Notes under the pieces: model-generated
The model's input: the letters and a program-made list of their open reading frames with translations, nothing else
Told to the model about the DNA's origin: nothing
Databases searched by the model: none
In this document: positions 16,701 through 25,390 of the stretch, piece after piece
How positions within the stretch are numbered: position 1 is the stretch's first letter
Layout: every line of letters begins with the position of its first letter
Translations under genes and position numbers: made by a program
NCBI RefSeq assembly: GCF_001969815.1
Contig: NZ_MRBK01000016.1
Coordinates: forward strand, 1-58,441
Direction of reading: 5' to 3'
Length of the DNA: 58,441 bases
From: Bacillus swezeyi
GTDB taxonomy: Bacteria; Bacillota; Bacilli; Bacillales; Bacillaceae

Positions 16701-16952
16701 CCATTCATAGTCAGGACGGTCAGCCAAGATTGCCGCGACATCGCGGCCGAAAAAGACTTTTTCATCGCCGGTCTCATCTTCGCCATTTTTCTCAAACCCC
16801 ATATCCTCATTTACAACGGCGATTTCCCTGGTGGCATTCGATACCTTTTTCGTCGGGTTCTCGCCGATGAAATGAAAAAACAAGACCGGCAGCAAAATGA
16901 TGATGACCATGGCGCTGATTATTTTCAGCGAGCTTTTTTGTTGTGCCGTCAT
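13761..16952 (-). CDS. yueB: YueB, EsaA-type type VII secretion protein / SPP1-type phage receptor
   Basis: Large membrane protein with a long extracellular coiled stalk; in B. subtilis it is the SPP1 phage receptor and is required for type VII secretion. 1063 aa from the ATG at 16952, eight bases after an AGAAAGGAAG ribosome site, and overlapping the yukBA stop by four bases. One N-terminal helix (about 10-32), an ectodomain of about 850 residues with several coiled-coil stretches (for example around 545-620, LNNNIDDLNKNIDGLNDDI), and about five or six helices near 890-1055. The middle holds a low-complexity Asp/Glu/Asn/Gln/Pro insert with NQEP repeats, absent or shorter in other YueB proteins as far as I recall. 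Confidence 0.93.
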   Translation of the reverse strand: MTAQQKSSLKIISAMVIIILLPVLFFHFIGENPTKKVSNATREIAVVNEDMGFEKNGEDETGDEKVFFGRDVAAILADRPDYEWTVVGRSAAESGLAERKYDAIVYIPSDFSKNILSYNEDRPQKAVLEFSIQDRLDAVNKEKVQRELQQAQKTMSKQMSSLYWDFVKQEVKNVRTEFDNIVDKESEFQNAMYNFYKPSSNNLAGEVNRQKEMIDTLKESINETQSTSKDRNASVEETKKQLDGFVENVDQYKKYQQEQSELLQAAQADNEKQIQAGLQSIDEKQDSAASRFSERMSGMTTAFGTLQTQFGLAASSNKDLRTFRENQVPDQKFAIGNIQNQLIDEYQAKTRVYNLDQIQPVMIDARSRLTQPEDSPGSTDPDEDEDNSDDEDKNGDEEQPKDLEIDLKEQQDELKSVAAELKELSDGLKESPDNGNANPGDDDPASGEPDQNQDQDSNQDQEPNQEPNQEPNQEPNQEPNQDQNQGSEQTEDQNQPTAETTENGQEEDSQTSDDQTNDPGTGDDGQTQEPGGETPTEQPDDVAKLKEQLNNAAARVEKVEEDLRTKQETHNEELKKQLENLDDEIKNLNNNIDDLNKNIDGLNDDITDLKNQQTEDFDTIHTRIKNMEKNILNFLPQGERKDKLSKAFESTVNTRNVNDLLNYHNYLSVYEATLFGSLNPGYSVKESAIASQKDQVDTVLRISEDENTKWENLKNNMLATSEDIEAYTSGMADFVDSYGAFIDEKQTEILDELGTISERANAVTDQLSNPVGAGTPVLEGDATDGSMVISMQDTLGSDILNLSDMLGSLSDHQSGVIEYTNNIQESVNDVQKKADTLNSNWGKNVNSTKLVRGDVYGILGNAFGGNDRYVYDYLANPVKISGDVPESKAQNVPPVVILVIVMISSLLIGYFSHYYQNAPLLVRGALFGILNIIVGLMISLFGLNIYSLADDQAVMWSAFTIMLLVASSAIIRTAFMLGSIAGGAVTAAMILFYVAPLLDLAMPNFSFENPVSAVYVSIQYGTGSQFALGIGALILITIIAAAVPFIVDFAKSRTEESENDHDA
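15505..15576. repeat. 12-bp tandem repeat inside yueB (NQEP/NQDQ units)
   Basis: About six tandem 12-bp units of the type GGCTCTTGGTTT on the plus strand encode repeated Asn-Gln-Glu-Pro around residues 457-482 of YueB. Two units are identical and the others differ by one to three bases. Units are in frame, so gain or loss of copies would change only the length of the linker. Confidence 0.85.
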
Positions 16953-19900
16953 TTCGTTTTCTTCCTTTCTACAGAACATAAAGGAATTTGAATTTTCCTT
17001 TCCTTACCGTTTTCAACGATATAGCCAAAGCCCGGCTGAATTTCCGGCTCCTGCCGTTCATATGGGAGCTGGATCAGGTTCTGCTCGGACTTTTTCATCA
17101 GCAGCATGGCATGTCTGACTTGTTTGACCTCGCTTGTTAATGAATCATATCCCTTTGTAAACTCACTGTGATTTCCGGCAGGTATAAAATGGAAACCTAA
17201 ATGAGCATAAGACTTCATAAACATCGCCATTTTATCTTGGATCGATGGGTCAATCGCCTGCTGGAATCGTGAAATTCCGTCGACGATAAAGACCATTGGC
17301 GAAAAGTCAAGGTTGCCGATTTCACCTTGTTTGACGGCCTCTAAATACATGGCTTCCCTCGTCCGGCATATTTCTTCGGTTTCAGACAGCCAAAGGAGAA
17401 TGTCATCCTTTGTTTCAAGGTAGCTGATCTGATCCTCTGTCGCGTATTGAGACAGGCCGCGATCGATCGAATCAAACAAAGCGATTTTTTTTGTATCATG
17501 ATCAAGCAGATGCTCGAGCATGATCTTGATGACATTTGTTTTGCCGCGCTGAGTCTGACCCATGATGAGACAGTGCTTGTTTTTCTCAAGGTTGAAGTAA
17601 ACAGGTTCGACAGACTCTTCATCAAGCCCCATCGGAATAAGGCCTCTTTCAGGCTGCAGCGGATAATCCCTCTTCAATTGCATCACTGAAAGCTCGATCG
17701 GCAGCATCGGCACCGGCGCCGGTTTTCTCATACCTTGGAAGCGGTTTGCGATGTCCTGGATTTCGGCTTTGATCTTTTCAAACATCTCGATATCGCTGCT
17801 TGCTTCAACAGGCATAAACATTTGTGCAAAGTACTGATTTTCTTTATTGATAATGACGCGCCCCGGAATCGGCTCAAGGCTGAATTCCGGCCTTCCGATA
17901 ATCGAATAGGCTTCAGACTGATCCATTAAATAATGAACGACCCTTGTTTTCAGATTGTTCAAGAGCGACTGCCTGATCGCGTTGACCCTTGTCGCCGTCA
18001 GGATCAAATAAATCCCCAGAGACTGGCCGTCACGTGCAAACTGAATAAATTCAGCCTCAAGCTCATGCATTTCATCTTTGATAATGTCAAAGTTGTCAAC
18101 CGTGATGAAAATGAACGGAAGCTTTTCTTCGTTTAGCGCGTTGTACATCTTAATATGACTGATTTCCTTCGCACGGAACAAATTTTTCCGGTGCTCGATT
18201 TCTTCTTTGATGCGCACCATAAACTTCTCGATTTTTCTCGTCTGATCCATCAAGAAGTAATCTGCTGTATGCGGGAGTCTCGAAAGCGGAAGCAGCGTTC
18301 CGTTGCCAAAATCAAAGATGTAGCAATGCAGTTCCTCAGGTGTGTATTTGGACGCAAAGCTCATCAGGAAGGTAGTGGCGGTCAGCGACTTTCCATAGCC
18401 GGATGATCCGACAATGCCGATATTTCCGTCATCCATCATGCGGTAGCTGATTGGTTCCTGACTTTGCTTTTCAGGCTCATCAATAAAGGCGAAATGAAAT
18501 GTATCGGCTTCCTCTGACGGATAAAGCGCTTTGGGGATGCGCTCATCAAGCGGAGGCAGCCAAGGGCTTGGGAGCTTTTCGATTTCCAAATTCGTTTGAA
18601 TCTGCTCAATTTGCTCCACGACAGCCGCAATTTCCGTCTGAACCTCTTTTTTCGCGGCATGGTCTGCATCAACATCTGATAAAGGAATTAATCCGGTATC
18701 TGTTACAATCGCTACTTCATCCTCTGTTCCGTAGGCGTCCTCGGCATAAGGAGCCCCGCTCCAAGCAGACTGGAACAGTTCGTACACCTCGTTGTTGCCG
18801 ACCTGTAAATAGCCGCGGCCTGTTACTGTGATGGTGGCCGCATCCCCGTTTTTGAGGATTTCTTTACTGTCATTGGCGTCCTGCACCTTCAAGGCCACTT
18901 TAAATCTGGAGTTGCTCCAAATCTGGTCATCGATGATGCCGCCGGGCTTTTGCGTCGCCAAGATCAAATGCACCCCGAGGCTCCGGCCGATCCTTGCCGC
19001 ACTGACAAGCTCGCGGATAAATTCCGGTTCTTCGCTTTTCAGTTCGGCAAACTCATCAGAAATTAAGAACAGATGCGGCATCGCCGTTTTCGCTTTTTTC
19101 TGTTTGTAAAGCTTTGTATAGTCGTTGATGTGATTGACATTGTACTGATCAAAAAGGCGCTGCCTTTTCTTCAGCTCGCTTTTGATGGACGCCAATGCGC
19201 GCGTACTGAAGTTTTTGCTGCCTTCAATGTTTGTAATCGTTCCGAGCAAATGAGGAATATTCCGGAACGGCTGAGCCATTCCGCCCCCCTTATAGTCAAT
19301 CAGCAGAAAAGCGACTTCGTGCGGATGGAAGTGAACGGCCAAAGACAAAATATAAGTCTGTAAAAATTCACTTTTTCCCGATCCGGTCGTCCCTGCAAGC
19401 AATCCGTGGGGACCGTGCGCTTTTTCATGCAAATTCAAATAAACGATGTCATCTTTTCCTTTGTATCCGATCGGCACTGCCAGCGATTTAGCCGATTCAC
19501 TTGTCAGCCACTTTTGTGCGATTCCAATGTCCTCGACTTCTTTCGCATGGAACAGTTCAAGGAACGAGACCGTGTCAGGGATTGAGTTCGTCATGCCCAT
19601 CTGGTGGTCAAGCGTTCTTAATGTACGGGAAAAGAATTCATTATCTTCCCTGTTATGGTGGTCCAATTGAAACGGGATCTGGACGGCTTTCTTTTGCTTG
19701 ATCAGAATGTCGCCTTCCTGTTCAGTAATATAACGAACAAGGGTATGAATGTTTTCGGACAGGCTTTCTTTCGTCTCTGCCGCAACGATCGTCGACACTC
19801 CGAGGTTTTTCTGCTTGCCTTCCAAATATTCAAGAATGACGTGTTCAGCGATCAGCTGCTGATTGGTGATAATAAAGACAAAATGCGGTCTGAACCGGGT

Positions 19901-21433
19901 TTTGTCTCTGTTTTCATCTAAATCCCGTTCTCTTAAAATCTCATATATGCTTGAAAGAAGCTGGTCTCTCGTCTGTTCATTGTAAATAAACCCTTTCGCA
20001 TATGTATGCGGCAGCTGAAAGTGCGGCAGCCACTTCATCCATTCCCAGTCTTTGTACTCGGCCTCGTCAAAAATAAAGACAAAGCGTAAATCATGATAAC
20101 TGTGGAAAAATGCAAGCTGTCCGACAAGCTGATGTATCTCATTTTTGACGACGGATTCTTTCCCGACGACCCCCATCGGCCCTTCGGCAAGATTGACGGT
20201 AACGGGCGCGCTTCTCAGCTCCCTGTAGACTTCTTCCATCTTTTGTGTCTGTTCAAGCAGATGGTCTGTATCACGGTTTGCCAGATCTCCGCCGTTCAGG
20301 TTGATTTGATAGGAGGAAGCGACCGTTCCCGTACCGAGACGAATCTGCAAGAAATCGGCGCTTTCAATTGATTTTTCCCAAATTCGGCCGCTGATTTCTT
20401 TCGTCAAATACTTCATTCTTTCAAATGTCGGAAAGTGGAACTCCAGGACGAATTTCTGCCTTTCTGCAAGTTCATGAAGTTCCTTCTTTTTATTTTCGAG
20501 GTACAGCGTATAGACACGCTCTCTTTTTTCCTCCCGTTTTTTACGCTGATTTTTGTCACGGAAGTACTGCACAGTCGATGTAATCAGCGTCATCACAAAC
20601 ATCGCCAAAGAAACGATGATAAAGATCCCCCGCGGCTGAATGATCGCCACGATTCCCATGACAAGCAGCATGACAAGCGGAGGCAGAATCATCAGCCATA
20701 AGCCTCTGTTGTCGCCGTCGCTTTCCTGCGCAGGAAAGCTGAAGGATACTTTCTCATCCGGCAAGTCATAGATCATCCTAGGCGGCCTGCGATATTGCGG
20801 ATATTTATTTTTTGTTTCAGAGGAAGGTTTGAGCATTTTTTCCAAATTGGTGTCAAACGTTCCCTGTCCATTTACTTCTAAAAGGTCGCCTTCAATGATT
20901 CGGAAAGTATTCAAACCGAATAAAATTTCATCCCCGTTTTGTACAGCGGCGGGAGCGGATATTTTTTCTCCGTTCATATAAACGAGCGCGCCGCTCGGAA
21001 TCACATTCCATTTGCCTTCAAGACGGATGAAGGAGAAGGTGCCGCCGTCTACAAAAAATGAATCCATTTCAGGGAAATAAATATCTGCTTCCTGATCAAG
21101 GGAAGAAACAGCGATCTCTTTTCTATCCCCTAAATAGTAGATAGGAGAGCTTTCGGATTCCTCCGTTAAAAAGAGCGTCAGTTCTTCTGCGCCGTCTTTT
21201 ACGGTCGTGTTTTCGCCGAGCGCCAGAGAAGAAGCAGGTTCCCCCTCCCGATATACGCTGTAAAGAACGGACTCCTTTTGTTTTTCTAAAGCCACCGGAC
21301 CCTTTTCAAACGGAAAATGGCTGATGGTGACGGAATCCTTCAGATCAGGTCCGATTGTCAGGGTGCGGCTGATGTGATCATCCAGTTTTACTTTTTGATA
21401 GTTTTCTTGATAAAAAATCCATAAAAGACTCAT
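16949..21433 (-). CDS. yukBA: YukBA (EssC), FtsK/SpoIIIE-type ATPase of type VII secretion
   Basis: Motor ATPase of the Yuk/Ess system. 1494 aa from the ATG at 21433 (GGAGG seven bases upstream), one fused protein as in other EssC. Order: two FHA-like domains (about 1-200), two membrane helices (about 225-280, WLMILPPLVMLLVMGIVAII), and three ATPase modules. The modules carry P-loops GTTGSGKS (about 680), GSSGYGKS (about 1006) and GQTQRGKT (about 1290). The first module also has a Walker B-like LFLISDEFAEL. The C-terminus is the variable region that binds substrates in related systems. It overlaps yueB and lies 36 bp after yukC. Confidence 0.96.
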   Translation of the reverse strand: MSLLWIFYQENYQKVKLDDHISRTLTIGPDLKDSVTISHFPFEKGPVALEKQKESVLYSVYREGEPASSLALGENTTVKDGAEELTLFLTEESESSPIYYLGDRKEIAVSSLDQEADIYFPEMDSFFVDGGTFSFIRLEGKWNVIPSGALVYMNGEKISAPAAVQNGDEILFGLNTFRIIEGDLLEVNGQGTFDTNLEKMLKPSSETKNKYPQYRRPPRMIYDLPDEKVSFSFPAQESDGDNRGLWLMILPPLVMLLVMGIVAIIQPRGIFIIVSLAMFVMTLITSTVQYFRDKNQRKKREEKRERVYTLYLENKKKELHELAERQKFVLEFHFPTFERMKYLTKEISGRIWEKSIESADFLQIRLGTGTVASSYQINLNGGDLANRDTDHLLEQTQKMEEVYRELRSAPVTVNLAEGPMGVVGKESVVKNEIHQLVGQLAFFHSYHDLRFVFIFDEAEYKDWEWMKWLPHFQLPHTYAKGFIYNEQTRDQLLSSIYEILRERDLDENRDKTRFRPHFVFIITNQQLIAEHVILEYLEGKQKNLGVSTIVAAETKESLSENIHTLVRYITEQEGDILIKQKKAVQIPFQLDHHNREDNEFFSRTLRTLDHQMGMTNSIPDTVSFLELFHAKEVEDIGIAQKWLTSESAKSLAVPIGYKGKDDIVYLNLHEKAHGPHGLLAGTTGSGKSEFLQTYILSLAVHFHPHEVAFLLIDYKGGGMAQPFRNIPHLLGTITNIEGSKNFSTRALASIKSELKKRQRLFDQYNVNHINDYTKLYKQKKAKTAMPHLFLISDEFAELKSEEPEFIRELVSAARIGRSLGVHLILATQKPGGIIDDQIWSNSRFKVALKVQDANDSKEILKNGDAATITVTGRGYLQVGNNEVYELFQSAWSGAPYAEDAYGTEDEVAIVTDTGLIPLSDVDADHAAKKEVQTEIAAVVEQIEQIQTNLEIEKLPSPWLPPLDERIPKALYPSEEADTFHFAFIDEPEKQSQEPISYRMMDDGNIGIVGSSGYGKSLTATTFLMSFASKYTPEELHCYIFDFGNGTLLPLSRLPHTADYFLMDQTRKIEKFMVRIKEEIEHRKNLFRAKEISHIKMYNALNEEKLPFIFITVDNFDIIKDEMHELEAEFIQFARDGQSLGIYLILTATRVNAIRQSLLNNLKTRVVHYLMDQSEAYSIIGRPEFSLEPIPGRVIINKENQYFAQMFMPVEASSDIEMFEKIKAEIQDIANRFQGMRKPAPVPMLPIELSVMQLKRDYPLQPERGLIPMGLDEESVEPVYFNLEKNKHCLIMGQTQRGKTNVIKIMLEHLLDHDTKKIALFDSIDRGLSQYATEDQISYLETKDDILLWLSETEEICRTREAMYLEAVKQGEIGNLDFSPMVFIVDGISRFQQAIDPSIQDKMAMFMKSYAHLGFHFIPAGNHSEFTKGYDSLTSEVKQVRHAMLLMKKSEQNLIQLPYERQEPEIQPGFGYIVENGKERKIQIPLCSVERKKTK

Positions 21434-21469
21434 TTTTCCGCCTCCTGCCAACAACAGGTTTTTTCGCTT

Positions 21470-22789
21470 TTATTTATCATCTTTTTTCTTTTTGTCTTCC
21501 TTTTCTTTATTTTCCTTTGCCGCCTGTTCTTGTTTTGCTTTTTCTTCCTGTTTAGCCTTTTCGGCATCCTGCTCGTCTGTGCTTGCCTGCTGGGTTTCTT
21601 CAGCATTTTCCTGCTGATCACTTTCCTGTTGTTCTGTCATTCTTTTGATTTCTTCATATTCTTTATTCAGCGGTTCAAGCTGTTTCTCTCGATCTTCACT
21701 TGATAATTGGTCATTGCCTTTGATTTCTTCCATATATTTAACGATGGCGTAGCCAATCCACGTATTGTCCTCCAGCAGTCGGGCCGTGTCTAAGGCTTCC
21801 TTGTTTTCGCCCCGTCCGATATGAATAAAATATTTAAAGTACTTCGGATCGGCTTGGAGAGTGAGCGTGTTCAACGCTGTTTCCTGTCCGTCCGCTTCCT
21901 TCAGCACGTTGTCAACGGCAACATATGAATATGCGAGCTGATATTGAACAGACTCGGGCATGTCGCCGGCATCATATTTATCGAGCGTACTGATGACTTT
22001 GCTGTACTGTTTATTTAAAAAGTAGCGGTTGCTTTCGACAAAGGCTTCCTGTTTGGGCTGTGCAAAAAATAGTGAATAAAAAGAAAATAGAACAGCCGGT
22101 ATTAAGCATAAAATAAGACCTAATCCTATGTATCTTTGAATCTTCCACTTCTTCTTCGGAAGATGGACAAGCGTTTTTTCTTCAGCATCCAGTTCATCAA
22201 GTCTTTTTTGAATGACGGCTTTTAAATCGCCGTACGACTTGCTTGAGACGATGTCTTTCGCTTCATCTGAGAACTTTATTGTTTCACTGTATTTTAAATA
22301 CTCTTCAAAGGTAAATTCTCCGTCAACAGCGAGCGCCGCTGCTGCTTTTACTTCTTTAAAGAGTCTTTCTTCATCGTTTTCATATGGCGGAATGCTTTCT
22401 TTCACTCCATAATGTAAAAATTCAGGGGTTAACCCTTTGTCAAAGACAATGTTTTCAGGCGCTACGATCAGGTGCAGCCTGTTGACAGCATGCTCTTCAA
22501 CAGCCTTGACGAGCTGGTAGGCGAAAAGCCATTTGCTTTTTTTATTTTTAGACTTCAAATAACGAAATGCTTTATATTCAGCAGGAGGCTGAATTGAAAT
22601 TTGGACTTCATCATCGGTCATGACGGTTTCTTTTGTAAAGGAAGGATCGACTTCTTTAATGACGTTTGCTTCCAAGCCGTTCACAAGATTGATTTTTTCT
22701 CTCTGAAAGCGAAATATATAGGTATCTTCTTCTTTCGTCATGACGGCCTCTAATTGATTTTCCAGATACGTTTTCTTTTTCTCTGCCAT
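21470..22789 (-). CDS. yukC: YukC (EssB), type VII secretion membrane component
   Basis: Bitopic membrane protein of the Yuk/Ess core, 439 aa. The N-terminal cytoplasmic part (1-215) is the pseudokinase-like EssB domain (YLENQLEAVMTKEEDTYIFR at its start). One membrane helix lies at about 217-236 (IGLGLILCLIPAVLFSFYSL). The extracytoplasmic part is helical, and the tail is highly charged, Lys/Glu/Gln-rich (about 385-439). The ATG at 22789 is 14 bp after the yukD stop. Its product is expected to contact YukD, YukBA and YueB at the membrane. Confidence 0.95.
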   Translation of the reverse strand: MAEKKKTYLENQLEAVMTKEEDTYIFRFQREKINLVNGLEANVIKEVDPSFTKETVMTDDEVQISIQPPAEYKAFRYLKSKNKKSKWLFAYQLVKAVEEHAVNRLHLIVAPENIVFDKGLTPEFLHYGVKESIPPYENDEERLFKEVKAAAALAVDGEFTFEEYLKYSETIKFSDEAKDIVSSKSYGDLKAVIQKRLDELDAEEKTLVHLPKKKWKIQRYIGLGLILCLIPAVLFSFYSLFFAQPKQEAFVESNRYFLNKQYSKVISTLDKYDAGDMPESVQYQLAYSYVAVDNVLKEADGQETALNTLTLQADPKYFKYFIHIGRGENKEALDTARLLEDNTWIGYAIVKYMEEIKGNDQLSSEDREKQLEPLNKEYEEIKRMTEQQESDQQENAEETQQASTDEQDAEKAKQEEKAKQEQAAKENKEKEDKKKKDDK

Positions 22790-22803
22790 TCATCCAGATC
22801 CTT

Positions 22804-23043
22804 TCATAATATTTCCAGTCGGTCTCCCGTCGTAATACCGCATTGTGCTAACGTGTATTCGCCTGAAAAAACGGCATCTTTGTTTGCGACCCTAATCCAG
22901 TATCCCTCTCTGGGCGGGACATGGATGCTTTTGGCCTGCCAGGCGATGTCGATTACCTTTTTAACGGAATGGTAATCTGACAGTCTCAGATCAAAAGCGC
23001 TGCCGTCATAATGTTTTAAATCGATGGTAATGTCAACATACAC
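22804..23043 (-). CDS. yukD: YukD, ubiquitin-like type VII secretion protein
   Basis: 79 aa ubiquitin-fold protein of the Yuk system, same length as B. subtilis YukD; the family lacks the diglycine tail and is not conjugated. I start at the GTG at 23043 because GAGAGGTGAT precedes it and the protein then begins MYVDITIDLKHYDGSAFDLR; the frame runs 12 codons further upstream. The end is CGITTGDRLEIL, as in the family. It lies between yukE and yukC, with an attenuator-like hairpin upstream. Confidence 0.94.
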   Translation of the reverse strand: MYVDITIDLKHYDGSAFDLRLSDYHSVKKVIDIAWQAKSIHVPPREGYWIRVANKDAVFSGEYTLAQCGITTGDRLEIL

Positions 23044-23063
23044 CAGTTCATCACCTCTCAATA

Positions 23064-23100
23064 GAAAAAGCGCCGTCATCTTCTTTTGGATTAGGCGCTT
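23064..23100 (-). terminator. Attenuator-like hairpin between yukE and yukD
   Basis: AAGCGCC / GGCGCTT stem with a 19-base loop followed by TTTTTC on the minus strand, inside the operon. Weak enough to be a partial terminator that would leave more yukE message than downstream message. Confidence 0.55.
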
Positions 23101-23123
23101 CTCTCTTTCTTCTAATCTGTAAA

Positions 23124-23420
23124 TTAGCCGCGGATTTGGCTAGCGATGTCTTGGTCAGTGCTTTCAAGAGTGTTAGCAGTCTGATGAAGCTGTTTAGAAA
23201 CGTCGCTTAGAAGTTCAGCCATTTTAATAAAAGAAGGTCTTAGCTCTTGATATTGCTCTGCGAATGCACGGCTTGATTCACCTTCCCACATATCTTGAAG
23301 CTGATTGATCATTTGATCAAGACGCTGGTTAACCTGTTCAGTTACATCTCCGCTTTCTTTTTGATATCTGTCAGCCATTTGCCGCAGTTCTGCCGGCGTA
23401 ACACGAATGATTCCTGACAT
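23124..23420 (-). CDS. yukE: YukE, WXG100-family secreted protein
   Basis: Small secreted substrate of the type VII system, forming a helical hairpin dimer. 98 aa, starting MSGIIRVTPAELRQMADRYQ. The WXG turn is MWEGES (W45-E-G47). The second helix runs AFAEQYQELRPSFIKMAELL and the C-terminus is ANTLESTDQDIASQIRG, as in B. subtilis YukE. A strong GGAGG site precedes the ATG. First gene of the operon, with a sigma-A type promoter about 70 bp upstream. In B. subtilis expression depends on DegU-P; with degQ in the same window this link is plausible here. Confidence 0.97.
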   Translation of the reverse strand: MSGIIRVTPAELRQMADRYQKESGDVTEQVNQRLDQMINQLQDMWEGESSRAFAEQYQELRPSFIKMAELLSDVSKQLHQTANTLESTDQDIASQIRG

Positions 23421-23489
23421 ATTCCTTATACCTCCTGCGCTATTCGCCCTAGATATGGGCTAAATAACTTATTTTTTTTGAACGTTTTA

Positions 23490-23519
23490 ATTATAAAAAC
23501 AAGATTGAGGCACAGTCAA
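23490..23519 (-). promoter_or_regulatory. yuk operon promoter
   Basis: Minus strand: -35 TTGACT (23519-23514), 18-base spacer, -10 TATAAT (23495-23490). It gives a leader of about 60 bases before yukE. Confidence 0.75.
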
Positions 23520-23622
23520 ACAAATCTGTTGTTATTTTACAAAATGAGTCTAAAGGTTTATCATTCCTCTATTTCCATCCAGCTAAAATTCTAGAAATCT
23601 AGTAATAAATTCTCAATTTATA

Positions 23623-23712
23623 TTGATTTTTCGGACTGAATCAAAAGGAATGGTTATATATGACTACGGGTGGAATACCCAGCAAATAAACGGCCTGCCT
23701 GACAATCCATAG
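23623..23712 (+). other. Short open stretch, possible gene-end remnant
   Basis: Between the yuk promoter and the next terminator the plus strand reads MVIYDYGWNTQQINGLPDNP then TAG, open from about 23623. It looks like a protein C-terminus but has no usable start with ribosome site, so at most a remnant. Nothing else is visible in 23520-23761. Confidence 0.2.
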
Positions 23713-23761
23713 GGAAAAGGATGGATCGCACTATAATGAAGGAACTCAGGAAGCTGCAGCC

Positions 23762-23802
23762 AAAAAAAGCCTGCCTCCAAGCAAAGGAGACAGGCTTTTT
23801 TT
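23762..23802. terminator. Terminator of the AGCS symporter gene
   Basis: AAAAAAAGCCTG / CAGGCTTTTTT hairpin directly after the symporter stop; the inner bases also pair (CCTCC with GGAGA region). Confidence 0.88.
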
Positions 23803-23804
23803 CA

Positions 23805-25208
23805 TCAGCCGGCTTTTAATGTAGCAGGTTTTTGCCGATTGTAGTGATGTAAAAAGTAATCGTCGGTTTCCGCACGGATCACCTTCCATAATAAAACAAG
23901 GGCCACTAAGTTCGGAATCATCATTAAAGCGTTCGCCATGTCGGCAAAAGCCCATACCGTACTCAGGCTTGCGACTGCACCGTAATAAGCGGCGAATACA
24001 TAAACAATCCGGTAAACCGGCACCCATTTTAAGCCAACCAAGTATTCAAGACATTTTTCTCCATAAACATACCAGCCGACAATTGTTGAAAAGCCGAAAA
24101 AGATCACTGAAAACGTCACAATATACTTACCCGTTATTCCTAGTGAAGAAGCAAATGCGGCATTTGTCAGCGCCCCTGCATCAAGGGATGTGTCATGGGC
24201 AACACCTGAAAGCAAGCCGCCTGAAGGATCCCAGAAGCCCGTAATGATCAGGACAAGCCCTGTCATCGTACAAACGATCAAAGTCACGATGAACGTCCCT
24301 GTCATAGCGACCAATGCCGCCTTGACGGGATGATCCGTTTTGGCATTTCCGGCGATTAAAGCCGCCGTTCCCAAACCGGCTTCGTTTGAAAAGATCCCTT
24401 TTGACATACCGTTTCTGATCGCCTCAGAAACGATCACTCCTGTAAAACCTCCTGCTGCTGATACCGGGTTGAAGGCATGATGAAAAATCAGCTGAAACGC
24501 TGGAATAATTTGATCATAATGAAGAAAAATGATGATCAAAGAACCGCTGATATAAAGAATCGCCATGATCGGCACAAAGATGCTCGCAACCGTACTGACG
24601 CGCTGAAAGCCTCCGAAAATGATCGCCGCCGTTAATACCGCCAGCACAAGGCCGATCACCCAGTCGTGAATCCCGAAGGTGTGTGTAACCACTTCAGCAA
24701 TCGTATTGGACTGAACGGAGTCACCGATGCCAAAAGAAGCGAGCACACCTGAAACCGCAAATAAGACTGCGAGCGGCTTCCACTTCTTCCCCAGGCCTTT
24801 CTCAACGTAGTACATCGGTCCTCCCGAATACTCGCCGCGTTCATTTTTGACCCGGTATTTGATAGCCAGCAAAGCTTCACTGTATTTGGTAGCCATCCCT
24901 AAAAGACCGACAAGCCACATCCAAAACAAAGCTCCCGGGCCACCGACCGTAATCGCCGTGGCCACGCCGGCGATATTTCCGTTTCCGATCGTTCCGGCCA
25001 GCGTCGTCATCAGCGCTTTAAAGTTGCTGACATCGCCGTCCGCCCCGGCTGATTCTTTTTCTTTCCCGAAAGCAAGCTTGAATGCATATATCAATCGTTT
25101 AAATTGAAGCCCCCGCAGGATCACCGTCAAAAATATACCGGTCCCTACAAGCAGAACGATGCCCGGGACTCCCCATAAAATGCCGTTTATTTTCTCTAAT
25201 ATAAACAA
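23805..25208 (-). CDS. AGCS-family sodium:alanine/glycine symporter
   Basis: Sodium-coupled amino-acid importer of 467 aa with about 11 membrane helices. Family signatures: LMTTLAGTIGNGNIAGVATA, GPGALFWMWLVGLLGMATKY, GEYSGGPMYYVEKGLG and FSNEAGLGTAALIAGNAKTD. The start is a TTG at 25208 with AGGAG nine bases upstream. It resembles AlsT/YrbD/YflA paralogues; I cannot say which. Divergent from adeR and next to ald, so alanine is the likely substrate: uptake, sensing and catabolism would sit together. Not at this location in B. subtilis as far as I recall. Confidence 0.9.
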   Translation of the reverse strand: MFILEKINGILWGVPGIVLLVGTGIFLTVILRGLQFKRLIYAFKLAFGKEKESAGADGDVSNFKALMTTLAGTIGNGNIAGVATAITVGGPGALFWMWLVGLLGMATKYSEALLAIKYRVKNERGEYSGGPMYYVEKGLGKKWKPLAVLFAVSGVLASFGIGDSVQSNTIAEVVTHTFGIHDWVIGLVLAVLTAAIIFGGFQRVSTVASIFVPIMAILYISGSLIIIFLHYDQIIPAFQLIFHHAFNPVSAAGGFTGVIVSEAIRNGMSKGIFSNEAGLGTAALIAGNAKTDHPVKAALVAMTGTFIVTLIVCTMTGLVLIITGFWDPSGGLLSGVAHDTSLDAGALTNAAFASSLGITGKYIVTFSVIFFGFSTIVGWYVYGEKCLEYLVGLKWVPVYRIVYVFAAYYGAVASLSTVWAFADMANALMMIPNLVALVLLWKVIRAETDDYFLHHYNRQKPATLKAG

Positions 25209-25390
25209 TCTTCCCTACTCCTCTTATCTCAAAATAATTAAATTTGTTGTAACACCGTAGAACATTTATGAAAAATAATAAATCATAATCAACTTTTTTG
25301 TTGATTTTAACAAACAACTATATTCATAATAAAAGTAAGATGGGTATATGTCAAAATTTTTTCATGCAAACATAAAAGTAGGGGTTTTTT

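Noticed and set aside
13761..23420. CRISPR, prophage or LXG-toxin genes associated with the type VII locus
   Set aside because: No spaced direct repeats, phage genes or LXG-domain proteins were found near the operon.
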